NCBI GenBank assembly: GCA_027064585.1
Contig: JAMOPI010000020.1
Coordinates: 31,056-95,055 of the forward strand
Source of the DNA: Candidatus Desulfofervidaceae bacterium
GTDB lineage: Bacteria > Desulfobacterota > Desulfofervidia > Desulfofervidales > Desulfofervidaceae
Direction: 5' to 3'
DNA length: 64,000 nt
Shown piece by piece: positions 9,879 to 19,856 of this stretch. Below the pieces are notes generated by a model, which did no database searches, was not told the DNA's origin, and saw only the letters and a list, made by a program, of their open reading frames with translations. Position numbers and translations under genes: made by a program. Positions within the stretch are counted from its first letter, which is position 1. Every line of letters begins with the position of its first letter.

Positions 9879-10789
9879 AAAGGGATATTACAAGTCTGCT
9901 TGATTTAAGTAAAGAGGAAATGATTTATTTAATTGACAGGGCAATCACGCTAAAAAATGCCTTAAGAGAAGGAAAGATAAGCGAACCTTTAAAGGGCAAA
10001 ACCCTGGCCCTTATCTTTGAAAAGCCCTCTACCCGCACACGGGTGTCTTTTGAAGTAGCTATGTATCACTTGGGTGGACAGGTAGTGTTTTTGACCAAGG
10101 ATGTAACGCAAATGTCTAGAGCAGAGCCTGTTAAGGATACCGCCAGGGTGCTTTCTCGTTATGTAGACATTATTGCCATGCGCACCTTTAGCCAGGAACT
10201 TATTGAAGAAATGGCCAAGTGGGCTAGCGTGCCGGTCATAAATGCCCTTTCTAACAAATATCATCCCTGCCAGGTGCTTTCAGACTTAATGACGGCTAAA
10301 GAGTTTAAAGGAAAAATTGAGGAGCTGAAAATAGCCTGGGTAGGGGACGGCAATAATGTTGCCCAAAGCTGGATTAATGCCGCTAGCAGGCTTGATTTTA
10401 TCCTGCACATAGCCTGCCCCAAAGGGCATGAGCCAGATCCAGATGTATTAAGACTTGCTGAAGAGAAAGACAATATCATTCTTACCCATGATCCAGTAGA
10501 GGCGGTTAAAGATGCAGATATTGTGAATACCGATGTCTGGGTAAGTATGGGGGAAGAGACACAGAGAAAAGAAAAAGAAGTCTTTAGGGCTTATCAACTT
10601 AATTTAGAGCTCCTCAGTCACGCCAAATCTGATGCTATTGTTATGCATTGTCTGCCTGCGCATCGGGGAGAAGAGATTACGGATGAAGTCATTGAAGGGC
10701 CCCAATCAGTGGTATTTGAACAGGCAGAGAATAAGTTACATCTCCATAAGGCTATCTTAGAGTGGCTGGTGTTAAGTAACGAAAGTTGA
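9875..10789 (+). CDS. argF: ornithine carbamoyltransferase
   Basis: Makes citrulline from ornithine and carbamoyl phosphate. The 304-residue protein shows the carbamoyl-phosphate motif STRTR, the family-wide HPCQ (in YHPCQVLSD) and the ornithine motif HCLPAHRG, which separates OTCase from ATCase. It starts at GTG 9875, overlapping the HEPN stop by four bases. No arginine repressor site is evident. Normal length. Confidence 0.94.
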   Translation: MKRDITSLLDLSKEEMIYLIDRAITLKNALREGKISEPLKGKTLALIFEKPSTRTRVSFEVAMYHLGGQVVFLTKDVTQMSRAEPVKDTARVLSRYVDIIAMRTFSQELIEEMAKWASVPVINALSNKYHPCQVLSDLMTAKEFKGKIEELKIAWVGDGNNVAQSWINAASRLDFILHIACPKGHEPDPDVLRLAEEKDNIILTHDPVEAVKDADIVNTDVWVSMGEETQRKEKEVFRAYQLNLELLSHAKSDAIVMHCLPAHRGEEITDEVIEGPQSVVFEQAENKLHLHKAILEWLVLSNES

Positions 10790-10806
10790 AAAAAGAGGGG
10801 TATTCT

Positions 10807-12063
10807 ATGCACCACTTTCAATATCAAGATGGAAGACTTTGTGCTGAGGATGTGCCTTTAGAAAAGATTGCAAAAGAGGTGGGCACGCCCTGTTATGTTT
10901 ACAGTCATGCCACTTTAAGTCATCACTTCAAGGTCTTTGATGGGGCGTTTGACGAAGTGCCTCATCTTACCTGTTATTCGGTTAAGGCGTGCAGCAACAT
11001 TGCCATCATTCGCCTGTTTGCCAAGATGGGTGGAGGTGTGGACATTGTTTCAGGGGGAGAGCTATTTCGGGCCTTAAAGGCAGGGGTACCCTCGCAAAAA
11101 ATTGTCTTTTCAGGCGTAGGAAAGACAAAAGAAGAAATGAGGATGGCGTTAAAGGTAGGTATTCTCATGTTTAATGTTGAATCTGAAGCAGAGCTTTTTG
11201 CCTTAAACCAAGTGGCTAAAGAGATGAATAAGATTGCCCCCATTGCCCTGCGTGTTAATCCAGATGTTGACCCTAAGACCCATCCCTATATTTCTACAGG
11301 CCTTAAAAAAAATAAGTTTGGCATTGATATCAGCATTGCCAAACAACTTTATCTCAAGGCAAATGAGCTGTCTAATATTAATGTTATTGGCATTGACTGC
11401 CATATTGGCTCGCAGCTTACAACTCTATCGCCCTTTTTGGATGCCTTAGAACGGGTAAAGAGACTTTATAAAGAACTTGTTGCCAAGGGTCTAGACTTAA
11501 AATACTTGGACCTAGGTGGTGGTCTTGGCATTCCTTATCACGAGGAAGAACCTCCACATCCAACCGAATATGCCAAGGCAATTATGGAAGCGGCAAAGGA
11601 TTTACATTGCACTCTCATTTTTGAACCAGGCAGGGTTATTGTCGGTAATGCCGGTATCTTATTAACAAAAGTGCTTTATTTAAAACAAAACCAGGAGAAA
11701 AACTTTGTTATCGTGGATGCGGCGATGAATGACCTGGCCAGACCAAGCCTTTATGATGCCTATCATGAAATTTTTCCCGTAAAAAAGGAAGCCAGGGATA
11801 CCTTTGTCGCCGATGTCGTTGGGCCGATTTGTGAGTCAGGCGACTTTTTGGCCAAGGATAGAAAGATGCCCAAAGTAGAGGCAGGAGAGCTTCTGGCCGT
11901 AATGAGTGCTGGTGCCTATGGTTTTAGCATGAGTTCAAACTACAACTCGCGCCCGCGGGCAGCCGAAGTGTTGGTAAAGGGTGATGAATATTTTATTATC
12001 CGCGAAAGAGAAAGTTATGAGGACTTAGTAAAACTAGAAAAAATACCTGCATGGATGGAATAG
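10807..12063 (+). CDS. lysA: diaminopimelate decarboxylase
   Basis: PLP-dependent decarboxylation of meso-diaminopimelate to lysine. It is about 418 residues. The alanine-racemase-type barrel has the PLP lysine in SVKACSN, the HIGSQ motif, GGGLGIPY, EPGR, and the C-terminal CESGDF and GAYGFSMSSNYNSRPRAAE motifs. The ATG at 10807 follows GAGGGG and is preferred over an in-frame TTG at 10786. It opens the lysine/DAP gene group directly after argF. Confidence 0.93.
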   Translation: MHHFQYQDGRLCAEDVPLEKIAKEVGTPCYVYSHATLSHHFKVFDGAFDEVPHLTCYSVKACSNIAIIRLFAKMGGGVDIVSGGELFRALKAGVPSQKIVFSGVGKTKEEMRMALKVGILMFNVESEAELFALNQVAKEMNKIAPIALRVNPDVDPKTHPYISTGLKKNKFGIDISIAKQLYLKANELSNINVIGIDCHIGSQLTTLSPFLDALERVKRLYKELVAKGLDLKYLDLGGGLGIPYHEEEPPHPTEYAKAIMEAAKDLHCTLIFEPGRVIVGNAGILLTKVLYLKQNQEKNFVIVDAAMNDLARPSLYDAYHEIFPVKKEARDTFVADVVGPICESGDFLAKDRKMPKVEAGELLAVMSAGAYGFSMSSNYNSRPRAAEVLVKGDEYFIIRERESYEDLVKLEKIPAWME

Positions 12064-12066
12064 GAG

Positions 12067-12882
12067 ATGAAGAACCTTACCTTCTACAAAATGAGTGGCA
12101 GTGGCAATGATTTTATTCTCATAGACGGGCGGAGTTTGGATTTGACTAAGTTTAATTTAAGTGAGCTGGCAAGAAAACTCTGCCATCGCACCTTTGGCAT
12201 TGGTGCAGACGGATTGATTGTTTTAGATAAAAGCGATAAGGCAGACTTTAAGTGGCATTTTTTTAATGCCGACGGTAGCGAGGCAGAAATGTGTGGCAAT
12301 GGCGGAAGGTGTGCCGCCAGACTTGCTTATTTACTTGGTATGTGTGAAGACAAACTTTCCTTTGAAACAAAGGCAGGCATTATTAGGGCAGAGGTAGATG
12401 GCAGTAAAGTTAAGCTAGAATTGACCCCGCCCTTTGACCTAAAGCTCAATCTTAACCTTCAAATTGAGGGTAAGGACTATCTGCTTCACTTTGTGAATAC
12501 AGGTGTGCCGCATGCGGTGTTTGTGGTGAAGGACCTAGAAAATGTGCCTATAAAGGAACTAGGCAGAAAGGTGCGTTTTCATGAATATTTTAAGCCTGCT
12601 GGGACGAATGTGAATTTTATAAAAATTCTAAAAGACGATTACATCAAAATCCGCACCTACGAAAGGGGTGTAGAGGATGAAACCCTTGCCTGTGGCACAG
12701 GCTCAGTCGCCGGTGCTGTTATTGCCTATAAATTGGGTAAGGTTAAACCACCCATTAAAGTAGAAACAAGAAGCGGAGAAATCCTAGAGATATTTTTTGA
12801 TGAAAGGCTAAAAGAAGTATTTTTAAAGGGAGAAACAAGGTTAATTTGTAGGGGAGAGGTTTTAGAAGAGGCGTTTATATAA
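12067..12882 (+). CDS. dapF: diaminopimelate epimerase
   Basis: Converts LL- to meso-diaminopimelate with two catalytic cysteines. Both are visible: Cys in EMCGNGGRC near residue 78 and Cys in LACGTGSVAGA near residue 220. The 271 residues are of usual length. It begins three bases after lysA. Downstream, a degenerate G-rich tandem repeat and then an AAA ATPase pair separate it from dapA. Confidence 0.95.
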   Translation: MKNLTFYKMSGSGNDFILIDGRSLDLTKFNLSELARKLCHRTFGIGADGLIVLDKSDKADFKWHFFNADGSEAEMCGNGGRCAARLAYLLGMCEDKLSFETKAGIIRAEVDGSKVKLELTPPFDLKLNLNLQIEGKDYLLHFVNTGVPHAVFVVKDLENVPIKELGRKVRFHEYFKPAGTNVNFIKILKDDYIKIRTYERGVEDETLACGTGSVAGAVIAYKLGKVKPPIKVETRSGEILEIFFDERLKEVFLKGETRLICRGEVLEEAFI

Positions 12883-12930
12883 GGGTTGATGGGTTTATGA
12901 GTTAATGGGTTAAGGAGTATATGAGTTAGG
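12883..12930 (+). repeat. degenerate 8-bp tandem repeat (GGGTTTAT-like)
   Basis: Six units of 8 bp follow the dapF stop: GGGTTGAT, GGGTTTAT, GAGTTAAT, GGGTTAAG, GAGTATAT, GAGTTAGG. Related G-rich repeats with a 9-bp period occur at 32084-32137 and inside lpxK at 46003-46056. No gene is seen between 12883 and about 13030. Confidence 0.7.
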
Positions 12931-13030
12931 GGTGAGGAATGGAGTATTAGTGGAATTACTGGTTAAAGTTAGGTTTACGGCTATGACGGTATTAGAAAGG
13001 GCGTAAGGGTCAGTTAACTAAGACAAAAAG

Positions 13031-13114
13031 ATGTCAATGAAAGCATTTGACATGGAAATAAACTTGTGGGAAATATTTGGGAAAGAATTAAAGGAAAAAA
13101 GAGATGAGAATTAA
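13031..13114 (+). CDS. possible small ORF upstream of AAA ATPase
   Basis: A 27-codon frame starting at ATG 13031, whose stop overlaps the ATPase start (13104) by 11 bp. The peptide ends in a charged helix (WEIFGKELKEKRDEN). It could be a leader or a coupling ORF, or chance; there is no clear ribosome site. Confidence 0.2.
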   Translation: MSMKAFDMEINLWEIFGKELKEKRDEN

Positions 13115-14489
13115 GATTGGAAACTTGGCACGGATTAAAGAGGCAAGTATTGCCTTAAAACCTTTGACGATTTTTATTGGGAAAAATAACACAAATAAAA
13201 GTTATGTTGCGCATGTATTTTATGCGTTGTTTGATTTGATGAGTGTAAAATGGGAAAGAAATATAGAAAAAAAACATATTGCAGAAATTGTCAAGCAGTT
13301 AAGACCTTTTTTGGAAACTTCTGAGGAAAAACAAGGTGAGCAAGTATTTTATTCCTTTTCTTTTAAAAAAGATAAAGAATGTTTGCGCCAGTTTATGCAA
13401 ATTTTTAAAAAAATATGGATTGAGATTTTTCCATTATATATTAACAATCCTACCTTGAAACAGGTTTTGATAGAATTGGAAGATTTTCCTTATCTGTTTA
13501 AAAAATATCAAAAGATTTCTCCTAAATTTTCTTCTTTACACAAAAGTGATGTTGAACAAATACCATCTATAATTATATTTAATTTTTTTAGACTCAGCCT
13601 TATTGAGCTTCTTAGCGCTTATTTTGGTTTTAACATCCCAGTGCAACCTTTTTATTTCCCTGCTTCGCGAACAGGCTTTGCGCTTGCGTTAGAGGATATT
13701 ATTAGCGGTATCATCCGGAGACTAACAGGTATATCTATTACTAAATTGACAGAACCGACAATAGACTTTCTAAAAAATTATAATGATATTAAGCTAGAAA
13801 GGTTTCAGCCTGAGAGATTGCGTTGGGGCAAGAAAAAAAGAGAGAGTTCTCTCTCTTTAAAAAAAATAACTTCTTTTTTTGAAAAAAAACTATTAAATGG
13901 AAAAGTTATCTTAACAAAGCCAATGAAAGAGATTGAAGCATATAGTAAATTCGTATATAAACCCCAAGGGGTGAAAACAGCTTTGGAATTTCACTGTGTT
14001 TCATCTCTGGTTACAGAACTTGCCCCTATTTATTCTTTTTTGACACAATTACAAGATGTAAAAGACACCTTTTTCATCATAGAAGAGCCGGAATCTCACC
14101 TTCACCCTTCTGCCCAGCTAGAAATGGTAAAATTTTTAGGCATACTTGTCAGAAATGGAGCAAAGGTGTTGATTACTACCCATAGCGATTATATTTTACA
14201 CTTTGTTAATATTTTAATAAGAAGTTCCCAGTTGACCAAGGAGGAAAGGAAGAATTTAAAGTTTAAGAGGAAAAAGCTGGATTTAGACCCCTGTTTTTTG
14301 AAGCCTGATGAAGTTGGGTGTTATTTATTTAAGGAAAAAGGAAAAGAAGTAGCAGTAGAGGAAATAGAAATTACAGAAGACGGAATTACAACTGATTGTT
14401 TTGAAAAAATATTAGACGAAATCGTTGGTATCTCTAATAAACTGGATGAAATTATCTTTAAGAGGATGCTAGAAAATGCTTCTGGGTAG
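13104..14489 (+). CDS. AAA/ABC-type ATPase (OLD/AAA15-like), putative defence protein
   Basis: A 461-residue ATPase of the SMC/OLD-like ABC class, without a TOPRIM nuclease domain. Walker A is IGKNNTNKS near residue 25, with Asn in place of the usual Gly residues. A long AT-rich middle follows, then Walker B FIIEEPESHLHP near residue 325 and the switch histidine in ITTHSDYIL. It overlaps the next gene by 14 bp, so the two act as a unit. The pair sits between dapF and dapA and is clearly richer in A+T than its neighbours, pointing to acquisition. By analogy with two-gene ATPase/effector systems such as Gabija and Septu it may be anti-phage; that is inference. Confidence 0.7.
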   Translation: MRIKIGNLARIKEASIALKPLTIFIGKNNTNKSYVAHVFYALFDLMSVKWERNIEKKHIAEIVKQLRPFLETSEEKQGEQVFYSFSFKKDKECLRQFMQIFKKIWIEIFPLYINNPTLKQVLIELEDFPYLFKKYQKISPKFSSLHKSDVEQIPSIIIFNFFRLSLIELLSAYFGFNIPVQPFYFPASRTGFALALEDIISGIIRRLTGISITKLTEPTIDFLKNYNDIKLERFQPERLRWGKKKRESSLSLKKITSFFEKKLLNGKVILTKPMKEIEAYSKFVYKPQGVKTALEFHCVSSLVTELAPIYSFLTQLQDVKDTFFIIEEPESHLHPSAQLEMVKFLGILVRNGAKVLITTHSDYILHFVNILIRSSQLTKEERKNLKFKRKKLDLDPCFLKPDEVGCYLFKEKGKEVAVEEIEITEDGITTDCFEKILDEIVGISNKLDEIIFKRMLENASG

Positions 14490-14946
14490 GCTCCAGCAGA
14501 TTTTAGAGGAAAAAACAAATTGCGAGGAAAAGACGAAAAAACAATTTTGCAAGGTAATAATAGATCTGCCTGCAAAAATTTTTGATACAGAAAATGACAA
14601 GGGAAAGCAATTGTTGGAAAAACATGGAATGAAAAAATATTGTGATTGTGTGATTCTGCTGTTAGAAACTAATTGGATTTTAGTAATAGAAATTCTTTGT
14701 GGTGAGCTTATACCTAAAGAGTTAGACAGTAAAAAACAGCAGGTGATAACCTGGCGTAAAATATTACAGCAAGAACTTACAAAGGTAAAAGTTTGGGGTC
14801 TTATTATCTTCTTTAAACATTCTTTAAAAGAATTTCAACGGCAACAACTTAATTTAAGAAGAAAAGGCATATTTTTAGAGCAGTTTAAGAGGAGTAGGTT
14901 TCCTCATATTAAATTAACTGAACTTTTAAAACTTACTTTAACTTAA
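14476..14946 (+). CDS. unrecognised partner of the AAA ATPase
   Basis: A 156-residue protein translated from inside the end of the ATPase gene. I do not recognise the family. The central part (YCDCVILLLETNWILVIEIL) has the strand pattern Asp...Glu-x-x of PD-(D/E)xK nucleases, but the lysine position is not kept. If it is that fold, it may be inactive or act as an adaptor. The C-terminal half is basic. It ends 14 bp before dapA. A cognate effector or antitoxin for the ATPase is the likely role, by genetic coupling only. Confidence 0.5.
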   Translation: MLLGRLQQILEEKTNCEEKTKKQFCKVIIDLPAKIFDTENDKGKQLLEKHGMKKYCDCVILLLETNWILVIEILCGELIPKELDSKKQQVITWRKILQQELTKVKVWGLIIFFKHSLKEFQRQQLNLRRKGIFLEQFKRSRFPHIKLTELLKLTLT

Positions 14947-14960
14947 ATAAGGAGGTCATT

Positions 14961-15833
14961 ATGTTTAAGGGTGCTATTACGGCCTTGGTTACGCCTTTTA
15001 AAGATGGGAAGGTAGACGAAGAGGCCTATCGCGATTTAATTGAATGGCAGATAGAGCAGGGCATAGATGGACTTGTGCCTGTAGGCACGACCGGCGAATC
15101 GGCCACTTTATCGCATGAAGAGCATCGGCAGGTGGTAAAGATCTGTGTGGAAACGGTAAAGGGAAGAGTGCCAGTCATCGCGGGTGCTGGTTCTAATTCT
15201 ACGGCCGAGGCATTGGGACTAGTTGAATTTGCCAAAGAAGTAGGGGCAGACGCAGCCTTGCTGGTAACACCATATTATAACAAGCCTACGCAAGAAGGCC
15301 TTTATCAGCATTATAAGTTTTTGGCGGAAAAGACAGGTTTTCCTCTTGTGCTTTATAATGTGCCTGGACGTACCAGTGTAAATCTGTTGCCTCAAACTGT
15401 GGCGCGTTTGGCAGAAATTAAAAATATCGTGGCTATCAAAGAGGCCTCTGGTTCTTTAAAGCAAGTAAGTGAAATCATTAAACTTTGTGGGGATAAAATT
15501 ACCGTGCTTTCTGGCGATGACTTTACCGCCTTTCCTACGATGGCGGTAGGGGGTATGGGCGTCATTTCGGTGGTGAGCAATATTGTGCCTCAGGATGTGG
15601 CGGCGATGTGTAAGGCCTTTTTGGATGGAGATATAAAGAAGGCCCAAGCATTACATTATAAGCTCTTTCCCTTGGCCCAGGCCATGTTCTTAGAGACTAA
15701 TCCCATTCCGGTAAAAACGGCCCTTGGACTTATGGGCAAAATAACGCCGGAGTTGCGTTTACCGCTTTACCAGATGTCTGAGGCAAATCTGAATAAGTTA
15801 AAAGAAACTTTACAAAATTATGGTTTGATTTAA
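14961..15833 (+). CDS. dapA: 4-hydroxy-tetrahydrodipicolinate synthase
   Basis: Condenses pyruvate with aspartate semialdehyde. The 290-residue TIM-barrel protein has GTTGESATL (pyruvate-binding), the catalytic tyrosine in YYNKPTQEG, LYNVPGRT and the Schiff-base lysine in VAIKEASG near residue 161. There is an AAGGAGG ribosome site before the ATG. It is followed by dapB after 12 bp. Confidence 0.95.
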   Translation: MFKGAITALVTPFKDGKVDEEAYRDLIEWQIEQGIDGLVPVGTTGESATLSHEEHRQVVKICVETVKGRVPVIAGAGSNSTAEALGLVEFAKEVGADAALLVTPYYNKPTQEGLYQHYKFLAEKTGFPLVLYNVPGRTSVNLLPQTVARLAEIKNIVAIKEASGSLKQVSEIIKLCGDKITVLSGDDFTAFPTMAVGGMGVISVVSNIVPQDVAAMCKAFLDGDIKKAQALHYKLFPLAQAMFLETNPIPVKTALGLMGKITPELRLPLYQMSEANLNKLKETLQNYGLI

Positions 15834-15845
15834 AGGGGTGCAAAG

Positions 15846-16652
15846 ATGACAAAGGTAATTGTAGCTGGTATTAGTGGGCGCATGGGAAGCACCATTGCCA
15901 GGTTGGTGCATCAAGACAAGGAATTGGAGCTAACAGCTGGCTTTGAGCGGCCAGATCACCCTAAGGTAGGAGTGGATATAGGTGAAATTATCGGGGTGGG
16001 GGCATTGGGTATAAAGGTCGCTTCTAACTTGGAAGAAGTACTCGCTAAGGGTGATGTGATTATTGACTTTACCTTTCATACAGCTTCTGTTAATCACTTA
16101 AAAATTGCTAAGGAACATAACAAACCTGTCGTTATCGGCACAACAGGGTTTACACCTGAAGAGATGGCTGAGATAAAAGGAATGGCCGATCAGGTAAGGT
16201 GTGTCTTGAGCCCAAATATGAGTGTGGGGGTTAATCTCTTGTTCAAATTAGTGCCTCAGGTGGCGAAGGTTTTAGGCGAAGACTATGACATTGAAATCGT
16301 AGAGATGCATCATCGTCTTAAAAAGGATGCCCCAAGCGGGACGGCAATGAAGCTGGCCCAGCTTGTAGCTGAGGCCATAGGAAGGGATTTAGAAAAAGTA
16401 GGCGTTTATGGGCGTAAAGGATTGATTGGCGAGAGGAAAAAAGAAGAAATTGCGGTATTGGCCTTGCGGGGTGGTGATGTTGTGGGTGAACATACAGTTT
16501 ATTTTGCCGGCTTGGGGGAAAGAATTGAAATTACCCACCGGGCCTCATCCCGTGAGACCTTTGCCAGAGGGGCCTTACGGGCAGCCAAGTGGATTGTAAA
16601 ACAGGAGCGAAATGGCATTTATGATATGCTTGATGTGTTAGGGCTTAAGTAG
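15846..16652 (+). CDS. dapB: 4-hydroxy-tetrahydrodipicolinate reductase
   Basis: NAD(P)H-dependent reductase of 268 residues. It has the N-terminal GxxGxMG dinucleotide motif (GISGRMG), GTTGFT, and the signature EMHHRLKKDAPSGTA with the catalytic His-His and Lys. The last 182 bp (16471-16652) are repeated at 17341-17522 on the far side of a PIN toxin module. The coding frame here is intact, so the enzyme should be functional. Confidence 0.95.
   Translation: MTKVIVAGISGRMGSTIARLVHQDKELELTAGFERPDHPKVGVDIGEIIGVGALGIKVASNLEEVLAKGDVIIDFTFHTASVNHLKIAKEHNKPVVIGTTGFTPEEMAEIKGMADQVRCVLSPNMSVGVNLLFKLVPQVAKVLGEDYDIEIVEMHHRLKKDAPSGTAMKLAQLVAEAIGRDLEKVGVYGRKGLIGERKKEEIAVLALRGGDVVGEHTVYFAGLGERIEITHRASSRETFARGALRAAKWIVKQERNGIYDMLDVLGLK
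16471..16652 (+). repeat. dapB 3' end, upstream copy of 182-bp direct repeat
   Basis: The last 182 bp of dapB match 17341-17522 without gaps, at an offset of exactly 870 bp. I count 11 substitutions. All but one codon change are silent; the exception is an Arg to Lys exchange. The two copies bracket a toxin-antitoxin module. Confidence 0.95.
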
Positions 16653-16690
16653 GAAGTAACTTTAGGGTTTTCACAACAGGAGGAAAAGGC

Positions 16691-16912
16691 ATGAAGGATA
16701 TACGAACGGAGTATAAAGAGAATTTTTTAAGGATAGAAATTCCTTATTCTTTGATTTATGAAAATAGATCAATTACAGAATTTATAAAGTATTTAGGGGT
16801 TAAAAAGATAATTTCCAAATCTCAAGCAACAGATGAAGACATTAAAAAATTGTCTCATGAAATAAAACGGAAAATTTGGGAAGAAACTCAAGATTGGTTT
16901 TTGAACGAATAA
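16691..16912 (+). CDS. small putative antitoxin upstream of PIN toxin
   Basis: A 73-residue charged protein immediately upstream of a PIN-domain gene, 3 bp apart, with a good AGGAGGA ribosome site. No family is recognised. Size, order and spacing match VapB-type antitoxins, but no AbrB or ribbon-helix-helix motif is obvious. It lies inside the segment bracketed by the duplicated dapB 3' end. Confidence 0.6.
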   Translation: MKDIRTEYKENFLRIEIPYSLIYENRSITEFIKYLGVKKIISKSQATDEDIKKLSHEIKRKIWEETQDWFLNE

Positions 16913-16915
16913 GTA

Positions 16916-17617
<702 letters not shown>

Positions 17618-17626
17618 GAGGCAAAA

Positions 17627-18793
17627 ATGGATTTTCCGTATGCAGAAAGGCTACAGCAACTTCCACCCTATCTCTTTGCGGAGCTGGATAAGGCCAAGGA
17701 GGAGGCGATTGCCAAAGGGATGGATGTAATTGATCTAGGCGTGGGAGACCCAGATATTCCTACCCCACCGCATATCGTAGAGGCCCTAAAAAAGGCCGCT
17801 GAAAATCCGGTTAATCATCGTTACCCAAGCTATGTGGGTATGCTTTCCTTTCGGCAGGCGGTGGCCGAGTGGTATGAAAGGCGTTTTGGCATAAAGCTTG
17901 ATCCTAAAAAAGAGGTTCTCACTTTAATTGGTTCAAAAGAGGGCATCGCCCATCTGCCTTTAGCCTTTATCAATCCAGGTAATGTTTCCCTTGTGCCTAC
18001 GCCTGCCTATCCTGTTTATCACATTGGCACTCTATTTGCTGGGGGTAAAAGCTATTTTATGCCTCTTTTAGAAGAAAATAACTTTTTGCCTGATTTAGAC
18101 AAAATTCCGCCTGATGTCGCCAGGCAGGCCAAGATTATGTTTTTAAATTACCCGAATAACCCTACCGCCGCTGTCGCCGAGGAAGAGTTTTTTGAAAGGG
18201 TAATTGCCTTTGCCAAGAAGTATGAAATTCTTGTCTGTCATGACGCTGCCTATACCGAGCTTTATTATGATGGCTATAAGCCTATCAGCTTCTTAAATGT
18301 CCCTGAGGCAAAGGAAGTAGGGATAGAGATTCATTCTCTCTCAAAGACCTATAACATGACTGGCTGGCGTATTGGCTTTGCGGTAGGTAACGAAAAAGTA
18401 ATTGCTGGCTTAGGTAAAATTAAAAGCAATGTGGATTCTGGTGTCTTTCAGGCCGTACAAGAGGCCGGTATTGTTGCCTTAAAAACTGATGAAAGTATTA
18501 TAGAGGCTAACCGTAAGGTTTATCAAGAAAGAAGAGATTTAATGGTAGAAGGCCTGCGAGAAATTGGAATTGAGGTCAACCCACCCAGAGCTACCTTTTA
18601 TTTATGGACAAAAGTGCCAAAAGGATATACCTCAGCCAGTTTTTGTGCCCTTTTATTAAAAGAGGCAGGTATTGTCGTTACTCCAGGCAATGGGTTTGGC
18701 GAAACAGGAGAAGGCTATTTTCGCATTGCCCTAACGGTGGATAAGGAGAGATTAAAAGAAGCAATAAATCGTCTTAAAAAACTTGGTTTTTAG
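17627..18793 (+). CDS. dapL: LL-diaminopimelate aminotransferase
   Basis: A class I/II PLP aminotransferase of 388 residues that makes LL-DAP directly from tetrahydrodipicolinate, bypassing the succinylase and acetylase steps. Visible parts are [11 protein letters not shown] at the N-terminus, NYPNNPT, and the PLP lysine in [15 protein letters not shown]. The presence of dapA, dapB, dapF and lysA beside it, with no dapC/D/E, supports the DapL pathway over a generic aminotransferase. AGGAGG lies before the ATG. Confidence 0.88.
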   Translation: MDFPYAERLQQLPPYLFAELDKAKEEAIAKGMDVIDLGVGDPDIPTPPHIVEALKKAAENPVNHRYPSYVGMLSFRQAVAEWYERRFGIKLDPKKEVLTLIGSKEGIAHLPLAFINPGNVSLVPTPAYPVYHIGTLFAGGKSYFMPLLEENNFLPDLDKIPPDVARQAKIMFLNYPNNPTAAVAEEEFFERVIAFAKKYEILVCHDAAYTELYYDGYKPISFLNVPEAKEVGIEIHSLSKTYNMTGWRIGFAVGNEKVIAGLGKIKSNVDSGVFQAVQEAGIVALKTDESIIEANRKVYQERRDLMVEGLREIGIEVNPPRATFYLWTKVPKGYTSASFCALLLKEAGIVVTPGNGFGETGEGYFRIALTVDKERLKEAINRLKKLGF

Positions 18794-18808
18794 GAAAAGT
18801 AGAAGACG

Positions 18809-19378
18809 ATGCTTCTTGCCAAAAAGTTAAAATATACCTATGCTGATTATTTAACTTGGGAAGAAGGAAGATGGGAAATTATAGAAGGTGAAGTGTATGA
18901 TATGACACCTGCACCTAGTCCAAGACACCAAGAAATTGTTTTAAATTTGGGTATTGTTTTAAAAAAAAGACTAAAAGATACTTCATGCAAGACTTTTATT
19001 GCCCCCATAGATTTAGTTTTATCGGATACTGATGTCGTCCAGCCTGATATAGTTGTTGTTTGCGATAAGCATCAAATTACAGAAAAAAATATAATGGGTC
19101 CTCCTAAATTAGTCATAGAAGTGCTTTCATTTTCCACGGCGCAAAAAGATTTAATTATCAAAAAAAGGCTTTATGAAAAATACAAAATAGAGGAATATTT
19201 AATCGTACATCCTCTTGAAATGTATATTGAACAATACTGCCTTCAGGAGAATATCTATGGAGTCGCAAGTATATATACGCCGCATGATATTTTAAGTCTG
19301 TGTAGCTTAGAAGGAATAGAAATTCCCTTATGGGAAATTTTTGGTATAGAAAGAAGGGATAAACAAAAAAATGCCTAA
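18809..19378 (+). CDS. Uma2-family (DUF820) putative endonuclease
   Basis: A 189-residue protein of the Uma2/DUF820 group with a restriction-endonuclease-like fold. The core reads QPDIVVV...PKLVIEVLS then DLIIKKRLYEKYKIEEYLIV, containing the Asp and Glu of the PD-(D/E)xK site. The Lys usually following Glu is not in its standard place, as is common in this family. Its role is unknown; many copies are mobile. The TAA stop lies in the +1 frame of the folK start, an 8-bp overlap. More AT-rich than dapL and folK. Confidence 0.75.
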   Translation: MLLAKKLKYTYADYLTWEEGRWEIIEGEVYDMTPAPSPRHQEIVLNLGIVLKKRLKDTSCKTFIAPIDLVLSDTDVVQPDIVVVCDKHQITEKNIMGPPKLVIEVLSFSTAQKDLIIKKRLYEKYKIEEYLIVHPLEMYIEQYCLQENIYGVASIYTPHDILSLCSLEGIEIPLWEIFGIERRDKQKNA

Positions 19379-19856
19379 GGCATTCATTGGCATTGGCTCA
19401 AATTTGGGGGACAAGCGGGCCCAGTGCGAAAGGGCAGTGGCCTGGCTTTCCGCCCTGCCCAAGACAGAGGTCAAAAGGACTTCTTCTTTTTATCTCACCG
19501 AGCCGGTGGGAGAAAGGGCCCAGCCGTGGTTTGTTAACATGGTAGCCGTATTGGAAACAAAACTTGATTGTAAGGAATTATTTTTTTGGCTCAAAAAAGG
19601 GGAAACCCTGCTTGGACGTTTACCTACCTGGCCAAAAGGGCCAAGGTTGATTGATTTGGACTTACTTTTGTACGATGACTGTGTGCTTAAAACACCCTTT
19701 TTAACTGTGCCTCATCCGCAGCTGCATAAACGGGCCTTTGTCTTAGTGCCCCTGACCGAGATAGCACGGGAAGAAAGGCATCCCTTATTAAAAAAGACCT
19801 TTGCTGAGCTTTTAGATGACTTGCAATTTAAAGAATGGGTGATTAAAATCAGATGA
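19371..19856 (+). CDS. folK: 2-amino-4-hydroxy-6-hydroxymethyldihydropteridine pyrophosphokinase
   Basis: Folate biosynthesis kinase (HPPK) of 161 residues. GIGSNLGDKRAQ at the N-terminus, SSFYLTEPVG, and the signature GPRLIDLDLLLY with the magnesium aspartates are present, followed by HPQLHKRAFVLVPL. The stop overlaps the next gene by 4 bp (ATGA). Normal length. Confidence 0.93.
   Translation: MPKAFIGIGSNLGDKRAQCERAVAWLSALPKTEVKRTSSFYLTEPVGERAQPWFVNMVAVLETKLDCKELFFWLKKGETLLGRLPTWPKGPRLIDLDLLLYDDCVLKTPFLTVPHPQLHKRAFVLVPLTEIAREERHPLLKKTFAELLDDLQFKEWVIKIR

Noticed and set aside
13104..14489. AAA ATPase called as an OLD nuclease or GajA
   Set aside because: Unlike the gene at 37518-39113, it lacks a TOPRIM region after the ATPase core.
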